Of a DNA stretch of 32,538 nucleotides, positions 13,922 through 22,384 are shown piece after piece. The DNA is taken from positions 1 to 32,538 of IMG/VR virus record IMGVR_UViG_3300039098_000093; one strand, written 5' to 3'. The notes beneath the pieces are model-generated. The model had not been told where the DNA came from, made no database searches, and saw nothing but the letters and a program-made list of their open reading frames with translations. The first letter of the stretch is position 1. Each line of letters starts with the position of its first letter. The stretch comes from a virus. Position numbers and translations under genes: made by a program.

Positions 13922-14377
13922 ATGTTGGATCCTACATTATCTGAATCCTCAATTAGGGCATCTATGAGGAAATTCTTTGTAGATACTTTTTATACCGGCT
14001 TGGGCATAGAAACGTTTTTCGATGTTATAGGTAGAGTTCCCACATCTGCTGGAGTTAGTATTACAAGATGGATTAATGTTCAACTTGTGGACTCCCTTGA
14101 CTTAGAAACTATGGCCTCTGGGCAAATCCAAGTTTGGCTTTTTACACGCCAAGACATTGACTATACAGAATTAGCCATCCTTAGAGACTTGGTGTACGAA
14201 CCATTGATTGATTTAACCCAAACAGATGGGATAAAAAGAATCGCTCTTTATGATAGCTCTTGGGTAGTCGCGGGACATATGCTCCTTGTTGTACATGATG
14301 AATTCGGACCTACTGAAGTGGAAGATGGAACTAATGCAAAGATTATTCCAATTACCCTCCGGTGGGGTGCCAAGTGA
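13922..14377 (+). CDS. Putative tail terminator protein (151 aa)
   Basis: GAGGAG (13908-13913) precedes ATG 13922 by 8 bases. The alpha/beta protein begins MLDPTLSESSIRASMRKFFV, then has TRWINVQLVDSLDLETMASG and a C-terminal strand AKIIPITLRWGAK. Size, order (after the gp10-like gene, before the tail tube) and the alternating helix/strand pattern fit the gpU-like terminator that caps the tail tube and binds the head. The family is sequence-divergent, so this is an inference. Its stop codon overlaps the next start (GTGA). Confidence 0.5.
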   Translation: MLDPTLSESSIRASMRKFFVDTFYTGLGIETFFDVIGRVPTSAGVSITRWINVQLVDSLDLETMASGQIQVWLFTRQDIDYTELAILRDLVYEPLIDLTQTDGIKRIALYDSSWVVAGHMLLVVHDEFGPTEVEDGTNAKIIPITLRWGAK

Positions 14378-14580
14378 TATCAATTAAGTGTGAAGTATGC
14401 GGTAAGAAGTTAATGGAGCGTTTACCCAATGGCCTATTTAAGTTTCAATTTGGGGCCAGAGAAGGGTCGATACCTGTTATTGACATGGAGATCCAGGGTA
14501 GCATTAAGATGCGGTGCCCTAGAAGAAGTTGTAAACATGTCAATCTCATTCATTATTTCCCGCAAGTATCAGAAAAGTAA
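14374..14580 (+). CDS. Com-like zinc finger protein (68 aa)
   Basis: The start is GTG 14374, overlapping the previous stop in GTGA, with GGTGGGG a few bases upstream. An earlier in-frame GTG at 14362 is less likely. The protein reads VISIKCEVCGKKLMERL and later GSIKMRCPRRSCKHVN. Cys6-x2-Cys9 and Cys48-x4-Cys53 form a treble-clef-like zinc site. This resembles the Com protein of phage Mu (CxxC-GKLL then IxIRCPRC), which binds mRNA and activates translation of mom. Here there is an extra 20-residue insert and no mom gene nearby, so it may instead regulate late translation or be a small structural protein. Confidence 0.6.
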   Translation: MISIKCEVCGKKLMERLPNGLFKFQFGAREGSIPVIDMEIQGSIKMRCPRRSCKHVNLIHYFPQVSEK

Positions 14581-14646
14581 AGCAATCCTTCAATAGGAAT
14601 ACTGGGTGACTATAACTTAAATTTTAAATTTTTTGGAGGATATATT

Positions 14647-15546
14647 ATGGCTCGTTTTGGACCCGTGACCAAGGACACTAGTACCGTTGCCCTTGGACTA
14701 GCTCAGATAAGGGTTGGTACTTCGGCAGCTAATATTGCATCCGTCGGTGAAGTGTTGGACTCTTCCAACTCTATCGGTGCTCTTGCGACTACGAAGTTTT
14801 TAGGGAACGTCGATTACTGGAAACTTGAGAGCGGCTTTCCCCTGTTAGAGGATCTTTCTTTGCCCTTGAGGGAATCTGCTGCTCTTGAATGCGCCTTTAA
14901 GGAATTGATTCCGTTCAACTTAGCCCTTGCAAGAGGCATTGATCCACTTTCTGCTATAAGTTCTACATACACGTTTGTAGACTCTCTTACAGTTGGTGGT
15001 GGTACTGCTGGCTCTATTACGGTTGATGATCTTGGTGGAGTTACGCTGGATAGCTTTACAGTCGTTTTTACTGATGCAACCAATTATAAGGTTTATGGTG
15101 CTAATGGGGGTTACATTGGGACATCCCTAATCTCTGCTCTTTTCGAACCGCAAAATGGCGCTCAGGACTATTTCAGCATTCCGGCTAACTTCTTTGATGC
15201 CAGCTGGCTTGCTGATGAAACCTTCAATTTCAAAACTACCCCGGCTGTAGCTGCTGCAGGTGGGTTTTCTGATGTTCATACTGGAACCATTTCACTGGGT
15301 AATCTCTCAGCTCCTGCATACATGAGAATGGAGAGTGTTTACACCTACCCGAATAAGTCATATGAAATGGTAATCATCTTTCCGCGTTGCAACGTTACGA
15401 GCTCCGTGGAAATTGACCATCAGACAGAAGACAATGTTAATGTTCCACTAACATTCGAAGCCAAGAATTCTTCCTCGGATGTTGACGGTGGTAATGTTGC
15501 CTGGGATGACAAACCCCTCGGCTCTGTTATCTTTCAGGCTGTGTAG
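14647..15546 (+). CDS. Major tail tube protein (299 aa)
   Basis: GGAGG (14636-14640) lies 6 bases before ATG 14647. The protein starts with MARFGPVTKDTSTVALGLAQ and contains an early strand-rich segment typical of tube proteins (GNVDYWKLESGFPLLEDLSL). The C-terminal part (YEMVIIFPRCNVTSSVEIDH, then NVPLTFEAKNSSS) matches the tube-fold pattern in which a beta sandwich is followed by an outer loop. Residues about 100-210 are an extra Gly/Thr-rich domain, probably decorating the tube surface. It is placed between the terminator protein and the tail chaperones, exactly as lambda V. A terminator follows. It should be one of the most abundant virion proteins. Confidence 0.7.
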   Translation: MARFGPVTKDTSTVALGLAQIRVGTSAANIASVGEVLDSSNSIGALATTKFLGNVDYWKLESGFPLLEDLSLPLRESAALECAFKELIPFNLALARGIDPLSAISSTYTFVDSLTVGGGTAGSITVDDLGGVTLDSFTVVFTDATNYKVYGANGGYIGTSLISALFEPQNGAQDYFSIPANFFDASWLADETFNFKTTPAVAAAGGFSDVHTGTISLGNLSAPAYMRMESVYTYPNKSYEMVIIFPRCNVTSSVEIDHQTEDNVNVPLTFEAKNSSSDVDGGNVAWDDKPLGSVIFQAV

Positions 15547-15548
15547 TT

Positions 15549-15694
15549 CAATCCTGATGTATGTGAAATGGCCCCAGAGATTTATTTCTTTGGGGCTGTT
15601 CCAAAGCGTTTTTAAGCTACTCAATTGTTGATGTATAGCAAAGTATCAAAAGTCAAATCAAAGCGTCTCCTTGCGATTCTGTGCATCAGGATTG
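15549..15694 (+). repeat. Long-range 11-bp inverted repeat around the tail-tube terminator
   Basis: CAATCCTGATG (15549-15559) is the perfect reverse complement of CATCAGGATTG (15684-15694). The arms enclose almost the whole gap between the tail tube and chaperone genes, including the hairpin at 15571-15596. In RNA this would form a closed multi-branch structure, perhaps for transcript processing or attenuation. Confidence 0.55.
15571..15600 (+). terminator. Terminator-like hairpin after the tail tube gene
   Basis: GCCCCAGAGA (15571-15580) pairs with TCTTTGGGGC (15587-15596) through ten positions with one G-U, around a 6-base loop. Only TGTT follows directly, with a T-run further on (about 15608). 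Termination is likely partial. Confidence 0.55.
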
Positions 15695-15726
15695 TGCGGT
15701 AACGTTTCAATCTCTAAGGGAGAATT

Positions 15727-16212
15727 ATGAGCAAGCTAAATCCACAAATCCAAACTGTTGATATCGGCCGAAGAGTCCTACATGAGGTAACGATCTACCC
15801 CCTTTCCCTATCTGACCAATTCCGCACAACCGATTTAATTTCAGGGCTTGTAAATCAAGTCCTAGACTTCCTAGAAAAGCAAAAAACCCTGAAACCTGCC
15901 GAGAGAACCCGTGATATCGACGTAATCAAAGATATTGCCTCTGCCGTTGAGGTAAATCTTGGACAGATTTTAGAGTTTGTTGTAGACTCCAATGAAAAGA
16001 TAGATTTGGATGACATCACAAATTTGCAATTCTCGGAACTGGCTGACTTGATTTATGAAGTAAATTACTCTGGTGCGGTGGGAAACTTCCAGGGTCTCAT
16101 CGGCAAGGTCAAGGAACTATTTCCGTCGATGGGGCCGTCGCTGAAATCGTCTGCTCAACCAGCTACCGACTTGAACATTTCTACAATAGGACCTTTAGGG
16201 ACGGAGGAGTAA
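15727..16212 (+). CDS. Tail assembly chaperone, short form (gpG-like)
   Basis: The 161-aa zero-frame product starts at ATG 15727 with AGGGAGA upstream. It begins MSKLNPQIQTVDIGRRVLHE and is mostly helical, with an N-terminal strand region and helices up to residue 120, typical of tail chaperones that coat the tape measure protein during tail assembly. Position directly before the tape measure gene and the -1 slippery heptamer at codons 119-120 establish the role better than sequence does. Tail chaperones are normally absent from finished virions. Beyond the slip site the short form continues for about 41 residues (NFQGLIGKVKELFPSMGPSL onwards). Confidence 0.75.
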   Translation: MSKLNPQIQTVDIGRRVLHEVTIYPLSLSDQFRTTDLISGLVNQVLDFLEKQKTLKPAERTRDIDVIKDIASAVEVNLGQILEFVVDSNEKIDLDDITNLQFSELADLIYEVNYSGAVGNFQGLIGKVKELFPSMGPSLKSSAQPATDLNISTIGPLGTEE

Positions 16213-16484
16213 CCCAGGATCAAGTATTGGGTTTATATGAAGAGATTCAAAGACTTAAATACGAGGAGTTGAAGATCCAGGCTGCTTTACATGGGGCCAA
16301 GATTCAAGGACCAGCCCCTATGAGTGAAAGTTCGGGACCAACGGAAGATAATAGGTCCCAAGATATTCCGGTATTCAAGGACCCTAGTGAGTACGACCAT
16401 TTGTCTGATGAGGAAAAGAATACATTAACTGATAAAATGATGGCCCAGCATAAGATGTGGTCTTCCGGTAGGTTAAAGGGATAG
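15727..16484 (+). CDS. Tail assembly chaperone, frameshifted long form (gpGT-like)
   Basis: A -1 frameshift at GGGAAAC (16080-16086) joins codons 1-120 of the short form to the -1 frame that stays open from 16059 to TAG 16482-16484. The fusion is about 252 aa. Its second part includes AVAEIVCSTSYRLEHFYNRT, then VLGLYEEIQRLKYEELKIQA, and a charged C-terminus, which reads as a real protein well upstream of any start codon in that frame. This is the G/GT arrangement of lambda, where a small share of ribosomes slip and the T domain binds the tape measure protein. A TTG at 16227 is the only plausible separate start and has no convincing ribosome-binding site. Confidence 0.72.
16080..16086 (+). promoter_or_regulatory. 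Programmed -1 ribosomal frameshift site GGGAAAC
   Basis: G GGA AAC fits X XXY YYZ in the reading frame of the short chaperone (codons GGA 16081-16083 and AAC 16084-16086). It resembles lambda's GGGAAAG at the G/GT junction. The -1 frame is blocked by TGA at 16056 and open afterwards, so slipping must occur in the window that holds this heptamer. Confidence 0.8.
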
Positions 16485-16488
16485 AAAG

Positions 16489-19400
16489 ATGCAATCCAAG
16501 CTAGAAATGGTCCTCGGTACTAAATTAGCTGAGGGCACAGAGAAAGCTCTTAACTCAATCAGCGGCTTGTTTCAGAAAGTATCTAAGGATGCAGAGAATC
16601 TAGCCAAAAAATTAGTTGGCCTTAAAATTATCTCTGTTGATAAGCCCCTGAAGGAGGGGGCTAAAGCAAGCAATGATCTTGCTAAGGGGATGGATTCTGC
16701 TGCCAAGTCTACAGAAAACCTTGGCAAGAAGGGTAATGCTACCATTAGTAGCATAAAAAGGCTGAATGAGGTAACGAAAAATCTTGGAAAGATCGCCCCC
16801 GCAGTTGCTGGAATGGTTATTCCTCCAGTTCCCAAGGTATCCCCTGATATACAGAAGTCGCTAAATGCCATATTTGACTCTTCTAAAAAGGCCAAAAAGG
16901 GTCTGGCTGAAGTTGGTGATGAGGGAAAGAAAACCACAACTATCCTTGACCGTTTAAGGGGAGCAATTACATCTGTTGGCGCTAAACTTCGATCCTTTGC
17001 GGCTTATGCTGTAGGTGCCGCTATCTTTGCCACTCTAGTTGGTAGTATTTATTCAGCCCAACAGGCCATTTTTGATTATGACCAGGCACTCCATGACTTG
17101 AAAGCTATCACCCAGGCCACCGATGAAGAAACGGAACGCATGGGTGTAACAATTAAGGAGGTTGCTGCAACCACAAAGTTCTCCACGGTAGAGGTTGCTG
17201 ATGGAATGCGGACTTTGGGTCAGGCTGGTTTTACTGCTGAAGAAGCCATTGAGGGAATCAAAGGGATATCAGACCTCGCAACTGGTACCTTGACGAATAT
17301 GGCTGATGCGGTTGACTTAGTATCTACTGCAATTAGGGCCTTCGGTATGGATGCCTCGGAGGCTACAGAAGTATCCGATGTCTTTGCAAATGCAATCAAC
17401 GGCTCTAAACTTACGATGGATAAGTTACGGGTCGCCTTCAACTACATCGGTCCTATCGCTAAGCTCGCAGGAGTTGAGTTTAAAGACTTGACATCAACAA
17501 TGATGATGCTCGCTAATAAGGGCATACGGGCGAGCACCATAGGCACAGGTTTGAGACAAGTCTTAAATAAGATTCTCAAACCGACACAAGCGTTCACGGA
17601 AGCCGTCGCTTCTGCTGGTCTGACAATGGATGATTTGAATCCAAAGACCAACAGTATGCGGGAAGTAATTAGTAGACTGAGTTTAGTGGTTACGGATGCC
17701 GATAAAGCATTTAAGATGTTTGGTATGCGGGGTGCTGCTGCTGTTTCCGCCCTTGTTGAAGGTGGTGCTGCTCAATTCGATGAGATGCGTGTCCTAGTTG
17801 ATAGGACAGGAATAGCGGCAAAGATGGCCGCTGAACAGCTAAAGGGTCTTACTTTACGCCTCAAGCAATTAACTGATAAATTCTCAGTCTTCTTTGCAGA
17901 GTTGAGAGACAAGGGGATGGGTGAGCCTTTTGGTTGGGTAATAGATGCAGGCAGACTTGCAATGGATGTAATGATCAAGTTTGCACAGAATGGCCTTGTT
18001 CCAGTTATAAAGTGGCTAGGAATTTTAGTGATATCTATAGCTGCTGTGAACTTTGCGGCTTGGTCTAAGAGTGTTGAAGGTGCTACTTTTTATGCCCTTT
18101 GGTACACAAAGGCTATAAAGCGGTTGTCCCTAGCATTTGCGACACTTACAAAATCTATAAATACCACACTTGTTGCAACCAGGGCTTTTTTACTTGGATT
18201 GGGGCCGGTGGGTTGGCTTTTAACAGCGGTTGGGGCTGCCATGGCCCTCCTTGTTTACTCTTTCCGTAGTTATTCTGAGGGTTTAATTGAAACTATTAAG
18301 CAATCCGAAAGAGTTATATCTGCTATGGACAGACTTGATAGCGCCATTGCAAAAACCAAAGTTAGCCTTATTGGAATTAGAGAGGGTTCTGATGAGTACA
18401 AGAAGGGGCTCAAGAAGTTAAGAGATGAAATCGAAGTTGCTGCCGGTAAGTTTCCACAAATAAGAAAGCAAGCCGATTTAGTTATTGCTTCAATGGATAT
18501 ACTAAACGGTAAGTTTATTGATGGTCAAAAGGCCCTGGAAGGCTTTGAAACAGCACTGTCCGATGTGCGGTTTAAAGCTGCATCTGATAGGATTGTAGCT
18601 TTTGATAAAGCTCTAGAGAGCTCACTGTTTTGGCAGTTTATAATAGGTAAGGCGAAACAGATTGGAAAGAATATAATCCAGGATGTTTGGGATAAAACTC
18701 TTGGTTGGTATTTTGAAGAGGCCAATAAGGCAGTTGACGACTTTTTTGAGGATTATAGTAGTTTAATAGATTTAATTGCCGGTAAGACTCTTGGAATAGC
18801 CGCTGGATCTTTTGAAGATATGGAAAAGGCTTCAAAGGAAGGTGGTAAGGCCCTAGAAGATTGGAATAACCTATTAGCTGTAGGCAAAGAGTATGTCCAG
18901 GATTGGAGTAAAGAAACGGGTATTGCTATTGAGCGGTTGTCCCCTGAAGCTATAGAGTTTCTTTCTCAGGAAATGAAGAACAATTTGGACATAAGTGAAA
19001 AAATGCGGAAGTCTATAGTTAAGGGAGCTACAGAAATAACTGAAGCATTTAAGAAACAAGGTATAAGCTACCAAGTTAATAAGTGGAGCGAAGAGTTTAT
19101 AAAATTCGGTGATTCTGTTATCGATCTTAAATATAGACTGACTCAGAAGGAAGGTTTCTTTGCGCCAATAGGAAAAGCCCTTGAATCTGTAATGGATGAA
19201 GTTGACTGGAATAGACTATTTAGTCTAGAGGAACAAAAAGCAGGTTTGGCTATAGACTTGATGGAGCTCGAAAAGCTGTATGCAGACCATGTAATAGATC
19301 ACGAGGAGTATGCACGACAGAAATATGCTATTGGTACGAGGTTCAATGAAGCTGAAAGGAGGTTAAAAACTGATGAGAAGTTCCAAACTGTACACCAATT

Positions 19401-20907
19401 CGCGGAATTAGCTAAAGCCAGAGATGCAGAGTTGGAGAAACTCAAAATTTATGCAAAGAATTATTCCAGGGAGCAGCGGGAAATGATGCGCCTTGAAATA
19501 GATGATAAATATCTTACCAAGGCAACTGATCTTCTTTACAAGCTGGATGAGAAACGGAAGAAAGCTGCTGATTCTTATGCGGAAACTGAAAGTGAGATCC
19601 AGGATACTATAACTGAATCTTGGGGAGATTTCTTCAAAGATATGAAAGCTATGGCAGAAGACTTGTCAGAAAAGAGAGCGGAATTATCAGAAAAATCGGC
19701 TCAAAAAATCCTGGCCAATAACATTTCCCTTAATCGTAAGCTCCGTGATCTTAAAGCAGATTCCATTAAAGATGAAGTGAAGTCGATAACCGCCTCTAAG
19801 GATATCTATAATGACCTTCGCAATGCAAAGAAAGCCTTTGCAAAGGGTGATAAAGAAACCGCGATTGCATATGCCAAGGAAGCCCAAAAGTCACTTTCCG
19901 GTCTGACTAGTACATATCAGGCCAAGACTTATGCGGCTGCGATTGCTAAAATTTATAAGAAGTCTGGTAGGGATGTCAAGGAGTACCAGATTGATCTGCA
20001 AAATGATGTCCGGGATGTTAGAGACAAAGAGCTCCTTGCTTCCAAGTTAGATTTTAAAGCCCGTAGAGAGATGGATCGGGATTTGTCTAATGCCAGAAAG
20101 GTATTGGCTAAAGAAGACTATGCGGCCGCTCTCAAGTACGCTAAGTCCGCTGAAGCCTCTCTGGGAGACGTTAAAGATATCAGTGTCGCCACTGCTTATG
20201 TAAAGGAAATCAGAAGGATAACCAAGTTTACTGAAGAAGAAATACTCTCTGAGAAGCAAAGAGCTTTGACTAGTGAATATCAGGATAAAGAAAAGGCGAG
20301 AAAAGATGAATTGGATGAGTCCCTAGAAGATAATCAGGTGCTGATGAGGGCTGCAAAGGATAAGTACAATGCGGAAGCCAAATTCTTGGATGAAACTCTT
20401 CTCCTACAGAAGAGAAATACCGCGGAATCTCTAAAGGGCCTGAAAGCTCAAGTGGCTATGTATAAGGCAGCTAGGAAGACGGCTATTGAAGTGTCCAAGG
20501 ATACTGGTACTGTGATAGTGCAAGGTATGGAATCAGGTGGTACTCCATTTCCCAGATTGACAGATCCGTATATTACAAAGGGGTCTGGACAAAGGGATGA
20601 TGTTCCAGCTATGTTGAAGAAAAAGGAGTTTGTTTTTCGTCCAGAAGCTGTGGCAGCATTTGGTCTACCTTTACTCAGGAATATGAATGATCGCTTATCC
20701 ATGATGCGAAATGTTGTAGTTAGACGGTTTTCTGGTGGTGGTCTTGTAACCGCTGCTCCCAGTGGATCATCTGGTGGGGCTGAGTCCTTTGTGAATATAA
20801 ATTTGAGTTTGCCAGTTCCCGGTAGATCAGTAGAAACCAAAATGAGTCCTGTGAATGCTACAGAGTTTATCCGTCAATTGAAAGTTATGGAAAAGTTGGG
20901 GTCCTAG
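16489..20907 (+). CDS. Tape measure protein
   Basis: This 1472-aa protein sets tail length and guides DNA ejection. A TP901-type tape measure core spans residues about 195-385, with FDYDQALHDLKAITQATDEE and GMRTLGQAGFTAEEAIEGIK as landmarks. Hydrophobic segments lie near residues 170-190, 503-525 and 563-590 and could insert in the host membrane. Long coiled coils follow. Two TPR-like helical units near 1103-1165 and 1193-1250 look like an internal duplication. The C-terminus has DDVPAMLKKKEFVFRPEAV near residue 1370, a motif common at tape measure ends. At roughly 0.15 nm per residue in a helix the tail would be about 220 nm, an estimate only. It starts 4 bases after the chaperone stop. Confidence 0.92.
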   Translation: MQSKLEMVLGTKLAEGTEKALNSISGLFQKVSKDAENLAKKLVGLKIISVDKPLKEGAKASNDLAKGMDSAAKSTENLGKKGNATISSIKRLNEVTKNLGKIAPAVAGMVIPPVPKVSPDIQKSLNAIFDSSKKAKKGLAEVGDEGKKTTTILDRLRGAITSVGAKLRSFAAYAVGAAIFATLVGSIYSAQQAIFDYDQALHDLKAITQATDEETERMGVTIKEVAATTKFSTVEVADGMRTLGQAGFTAEEAIEGIKGISDLATGTLTNMADAVDLVSTAIRAFGMDASEATEVSDVFANAINGSKLTMDKLRVAFNYIGPIAKLAGVEFKDLTSTMMMLANKGIRASTIGTGLRQVLNKILKPTQAFTEAVASAGLTMDDLNPKTNSMREVISRLSLVVTDADKAFKMFGMRGAAAVSALVEGGAAQFDEMRVLVDRTGIAAKMAAEQLKGLTLRLKQLTDKFSVFFAELRDKGMGEPFGWVIDAGRLAMDVMIKFAQNGLVPVIKWLGILVISIAAVNFAAWSKSVEGATFYALWYTKAIKRLSLAFATLTKSINTTLVATRAFLLGLGPVGWLLTAVGAAMALLVYSFRSYSEGLIETIKQSERVISAMDRLDSAIAKTKVSLIGIREGSDEYKKGLKKLRDEIEVAAGKFPQIRKQADLVIASMDILNGKFIDGQKALEGFETALSDVRFKAASDRIVAFDKALESSLFWQFIIGKAKQIGKNIIQDVWDKTLGWYFEEANKAVDDFFEDYSSLIDLIAGKTLGIAAGSFEDMEKASKEGGKALEDWNNLLAVGKEYVQDWSKETGIAIERLSPEAIEFLSQEMKNNLDISEKMRKSIVKGATEITEAFKKQGISYQVNKWSEEFIKFGDSVIDLKYRLTQKEGFFAPIGKALESVMDEVDWNRLFSLEEQKAGLAIDLMELEKLYADHVIDHEEYARQKYAIGTRFNEAERRLKTDEKFQTVHQFAELAKARDAELEKLKIYAKNYSREQREMMRLEIDDKYLTKATDLLYKLDEKRKKAADSYAETESEIQDTITESWGDFFKDMKAMAEDLSEKRAELSEKSAQKILANNISLNRKLRDLKADSIKDEVKSITASKDIYNDLRNAKKAFAKGDKETAIAYAKEAQKSLSGLTSTYQAKTYAAAIAKIYKKSGRDVKEYQIDLQNDVRDVRDKELLASKLDFKARREMDRDLSNARKVLAKEDYAAALKYAKSAEASLGDVKDISVATAYVKEIRRITKFTEEEILSEKQRALTSEYQDKEKARKDELDESLEDNQVLMRAAKDKYNAEAKFLDETLLLQKRNTAESLKGLKAQVAMYKAARKTAIEVSKDTGTVIVQGMESGGTPFPRLTDPYITKGSGQRDDVPAMLKKKEFVFRPEAVAAFGLPLLRNMNDRLSMMRNVVVRRFSGGGLVTAAPSGSSGGAESFVNINLSLPVPGRSVETKMSPVNATEFIRQLKVMEKLGS

Positions 20908-20909
20908 AA

Positions 20910-21290
20910 ATGGCTATATCATTAGGTGGAGTCACTTTGTGCAAGGATTTAATTTGGGAGTCCCCTATGGGCTATCCAAGTCAGGCTTACTCTCGGAGAG
21001 TGACCTTGTTGGGTAAGGTGGTTATTCAGCATAGTCCCATATCCGGTAGAGAAATTTTATTAACTACAGTTTCCACCAGTGGTGGTTCCATAGGATATTT
21101 TATTAAAAGCCAGTTGGATTCTCTGAGAGTGTTTGAAAAAGCAGTTGCAACGATTCCGTTTATTTATGAAGTGGAATCATTGAATGTCATTATAGCACCA
21201 GGTGGGATAGATGTTACTCCATTAGTTCCCAGGCCTGGACCCACGTCCACAGATTATTATACAGGGTCCATACAATTAATTGAGATTTAA
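20910..21290 (+). CDS. Putative minor tail protein, possible distal-tail role (126 aa)
   Basis: The start ATG 20910 follows the tape measure stop by 2 bases. The protein is beta-rich: MAISLGGVTLCKDLIWESPM, then RRVTLLGKVVIQHSPISGRE, and a C-terminal SIQLIEI strand. The pattern of a short name-tag strand (GVTLCKDLIW), a modified beta sandwich and the sequence SGREILLTT resembles small tail-tip proteins that immediately follow the tape measure gene in siphoviruses. I cannot assign a specific family. Its place, coupled translation and short length suggest a ring component at the end of the tube. Confidence 0.5.
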   Translation: MAISLGGVTLCKDLIWESPMGYPSQAYSRRVTLLGKVVIQHSPISGREILLTTVSTSGGSIGYFIKSQLDSLRVFEKAVATIPFIYEVESLNVIIAPGGIDVTPLVPRPGPTSTDYYTGSIQLIEI

Positions 21291-21305
21291 CAGGAGGTTA
21301 AGTAA

Positions 21306-22322
21306 ATGACTGTTTTACCGGCAGAATTAAAGATTTACAAAAGTACGGTTATAACGGACACTGGAACTAATGGCGCACGGCTGTCGAGTGATGAAGTGGT
21401 TTCAGGAGTTGCCAATAACGTTTTCCCCAATGTTTTTACTGCTGATAGAGTAACGGGGTTGACTACCCATAGGAAGGTATTTGGTAAGGTCGGTAATGAT
21501 GCAGATGAAACCCTTTACTACCCACAGCTTTGGTTAGATATTCTAACCCCTGCTGAAGACTGGGTAATCTTCTTTGCAGCCACTTTGCGGGATGTGCAGA
21601 GTGGTATTGCTGGGACTGAGCAGAAATATGGGTGTGCCAGTTTGTTTGCTAATGTTTCTGCTGGTGTGTCTACCCTGGATGTCAGTGTGGAAGATGCTTC
21701 TTTGGTAAGTGGCAATGATGCTATATTCACAGTTGGTGATAAGATTCGGGTCACTGACAAGGAAACCATTACTGGAGCCGGTAATGAGGAGGTTCATGTC
21801 CTTACAGGGGTAACTCCCGTTTCCGGTGTTAGAATCACACTGACTTTTTCTGCCAGTACACTAGCCAATCCTTATACAACCGCTGCAACCTCCAGAATTA
21901 TGAGTGTGTATGAACCGTCTGATGTAGCGTGTTCGTTCGATAATTTTGTTGATACAACTGCGGGAGACGGTACATATGACGATTCTGGTTATCCAGTTGT
22001 TCTTGACAATATAGGAACAATAGAGGAGACTTGGACTATCACTTTTACAAGTGCCACTGATTTCGGTTGTGTTGGTGATTCTGTAGGTTCCGTTGGTACT
22101 GGTAGTACTGCTGTTGATTTTTCTCCAAGCAATACGGCCTTCTCTAAACCCCTCTTCACACTAAGCAAAGACGGTTTTGCTGATACTTGGGCATCTGGGG
22201 ATACCATAGTATTTCAATCACACCCAGCAGTTGTCCCGATATGGGAAAGGCGGGATGTACCCACTGGCTGCGGTAGTTTGTCAGGTGATAAGGCTACATT
22301 AGTTTTCGGTGGAGAGAGCTGA
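21306..22322 (+). CDS. Putative tail structural protein (338 aa)
   Basis: A full AGGAGGT (21292-21298) precedes ATG 21306. The protein begins MTVLPAELKIYKSTVITDTG and has the segment VVSGVANNVFPNVFTADRVT, then LTTHRKVFGKVGNDADETLY. I recall a similar order of motifs (yKS, SGv-N-vFP-V, G-T-yRK-f-kv) in virion proteins located just after the tape measure gene of other siphoviruses. The rest is beta-rich and Gly/Thr/Asp-rich. It likely forms part of the tail tip, but no enzyme or receptor-binding motif is visible. Its end and the following leader share a short duplicated GAGAG-TTGATAAT-like word. Confidence 0.5.
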   Translation: MTVLPAELKIYKSTVITDTGTNGARLSSDEVVSGVANNVFPNVFTADRVTGLTTHRKVFGKVGNDADETLYYPQLWLDILTPAEDWVIFFAATLRDVQSGIAGTEQKYGCASLFANVSAGVSTLDVSVEDASLVSGNDAIFTVGDKIRVTDKETITGAGNEEVHVLTGVTPVSGVRITLTFSASTLANPYTTAATSRIMSVYEPSDVACSFDNFVDTTAGDGTYDDSGYPVVLDNIGTIEETWTITFTSATDFGCVGDSVGSVGTGSTAVDFSPSNTAFSKPLFTLSKDGFADTWASGDTIVFQSHPAVVPIWERRDVPTGCGSLSGDKATLVFGGES

Positions 22323-22384
22323 TAATACAGTAAAATCAAGTACTTAATAAGCCTAGGGTCATTCAAAGTTGGGGAGAGTTGATA

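Noticed and set aside
16227-16484. Separate 85-aa gene starting at TTG 16227
   Set aside because: The same frame is open far upstream, a slippery GGGAAAC is in phase, and the G/GT arrangement explains it better.
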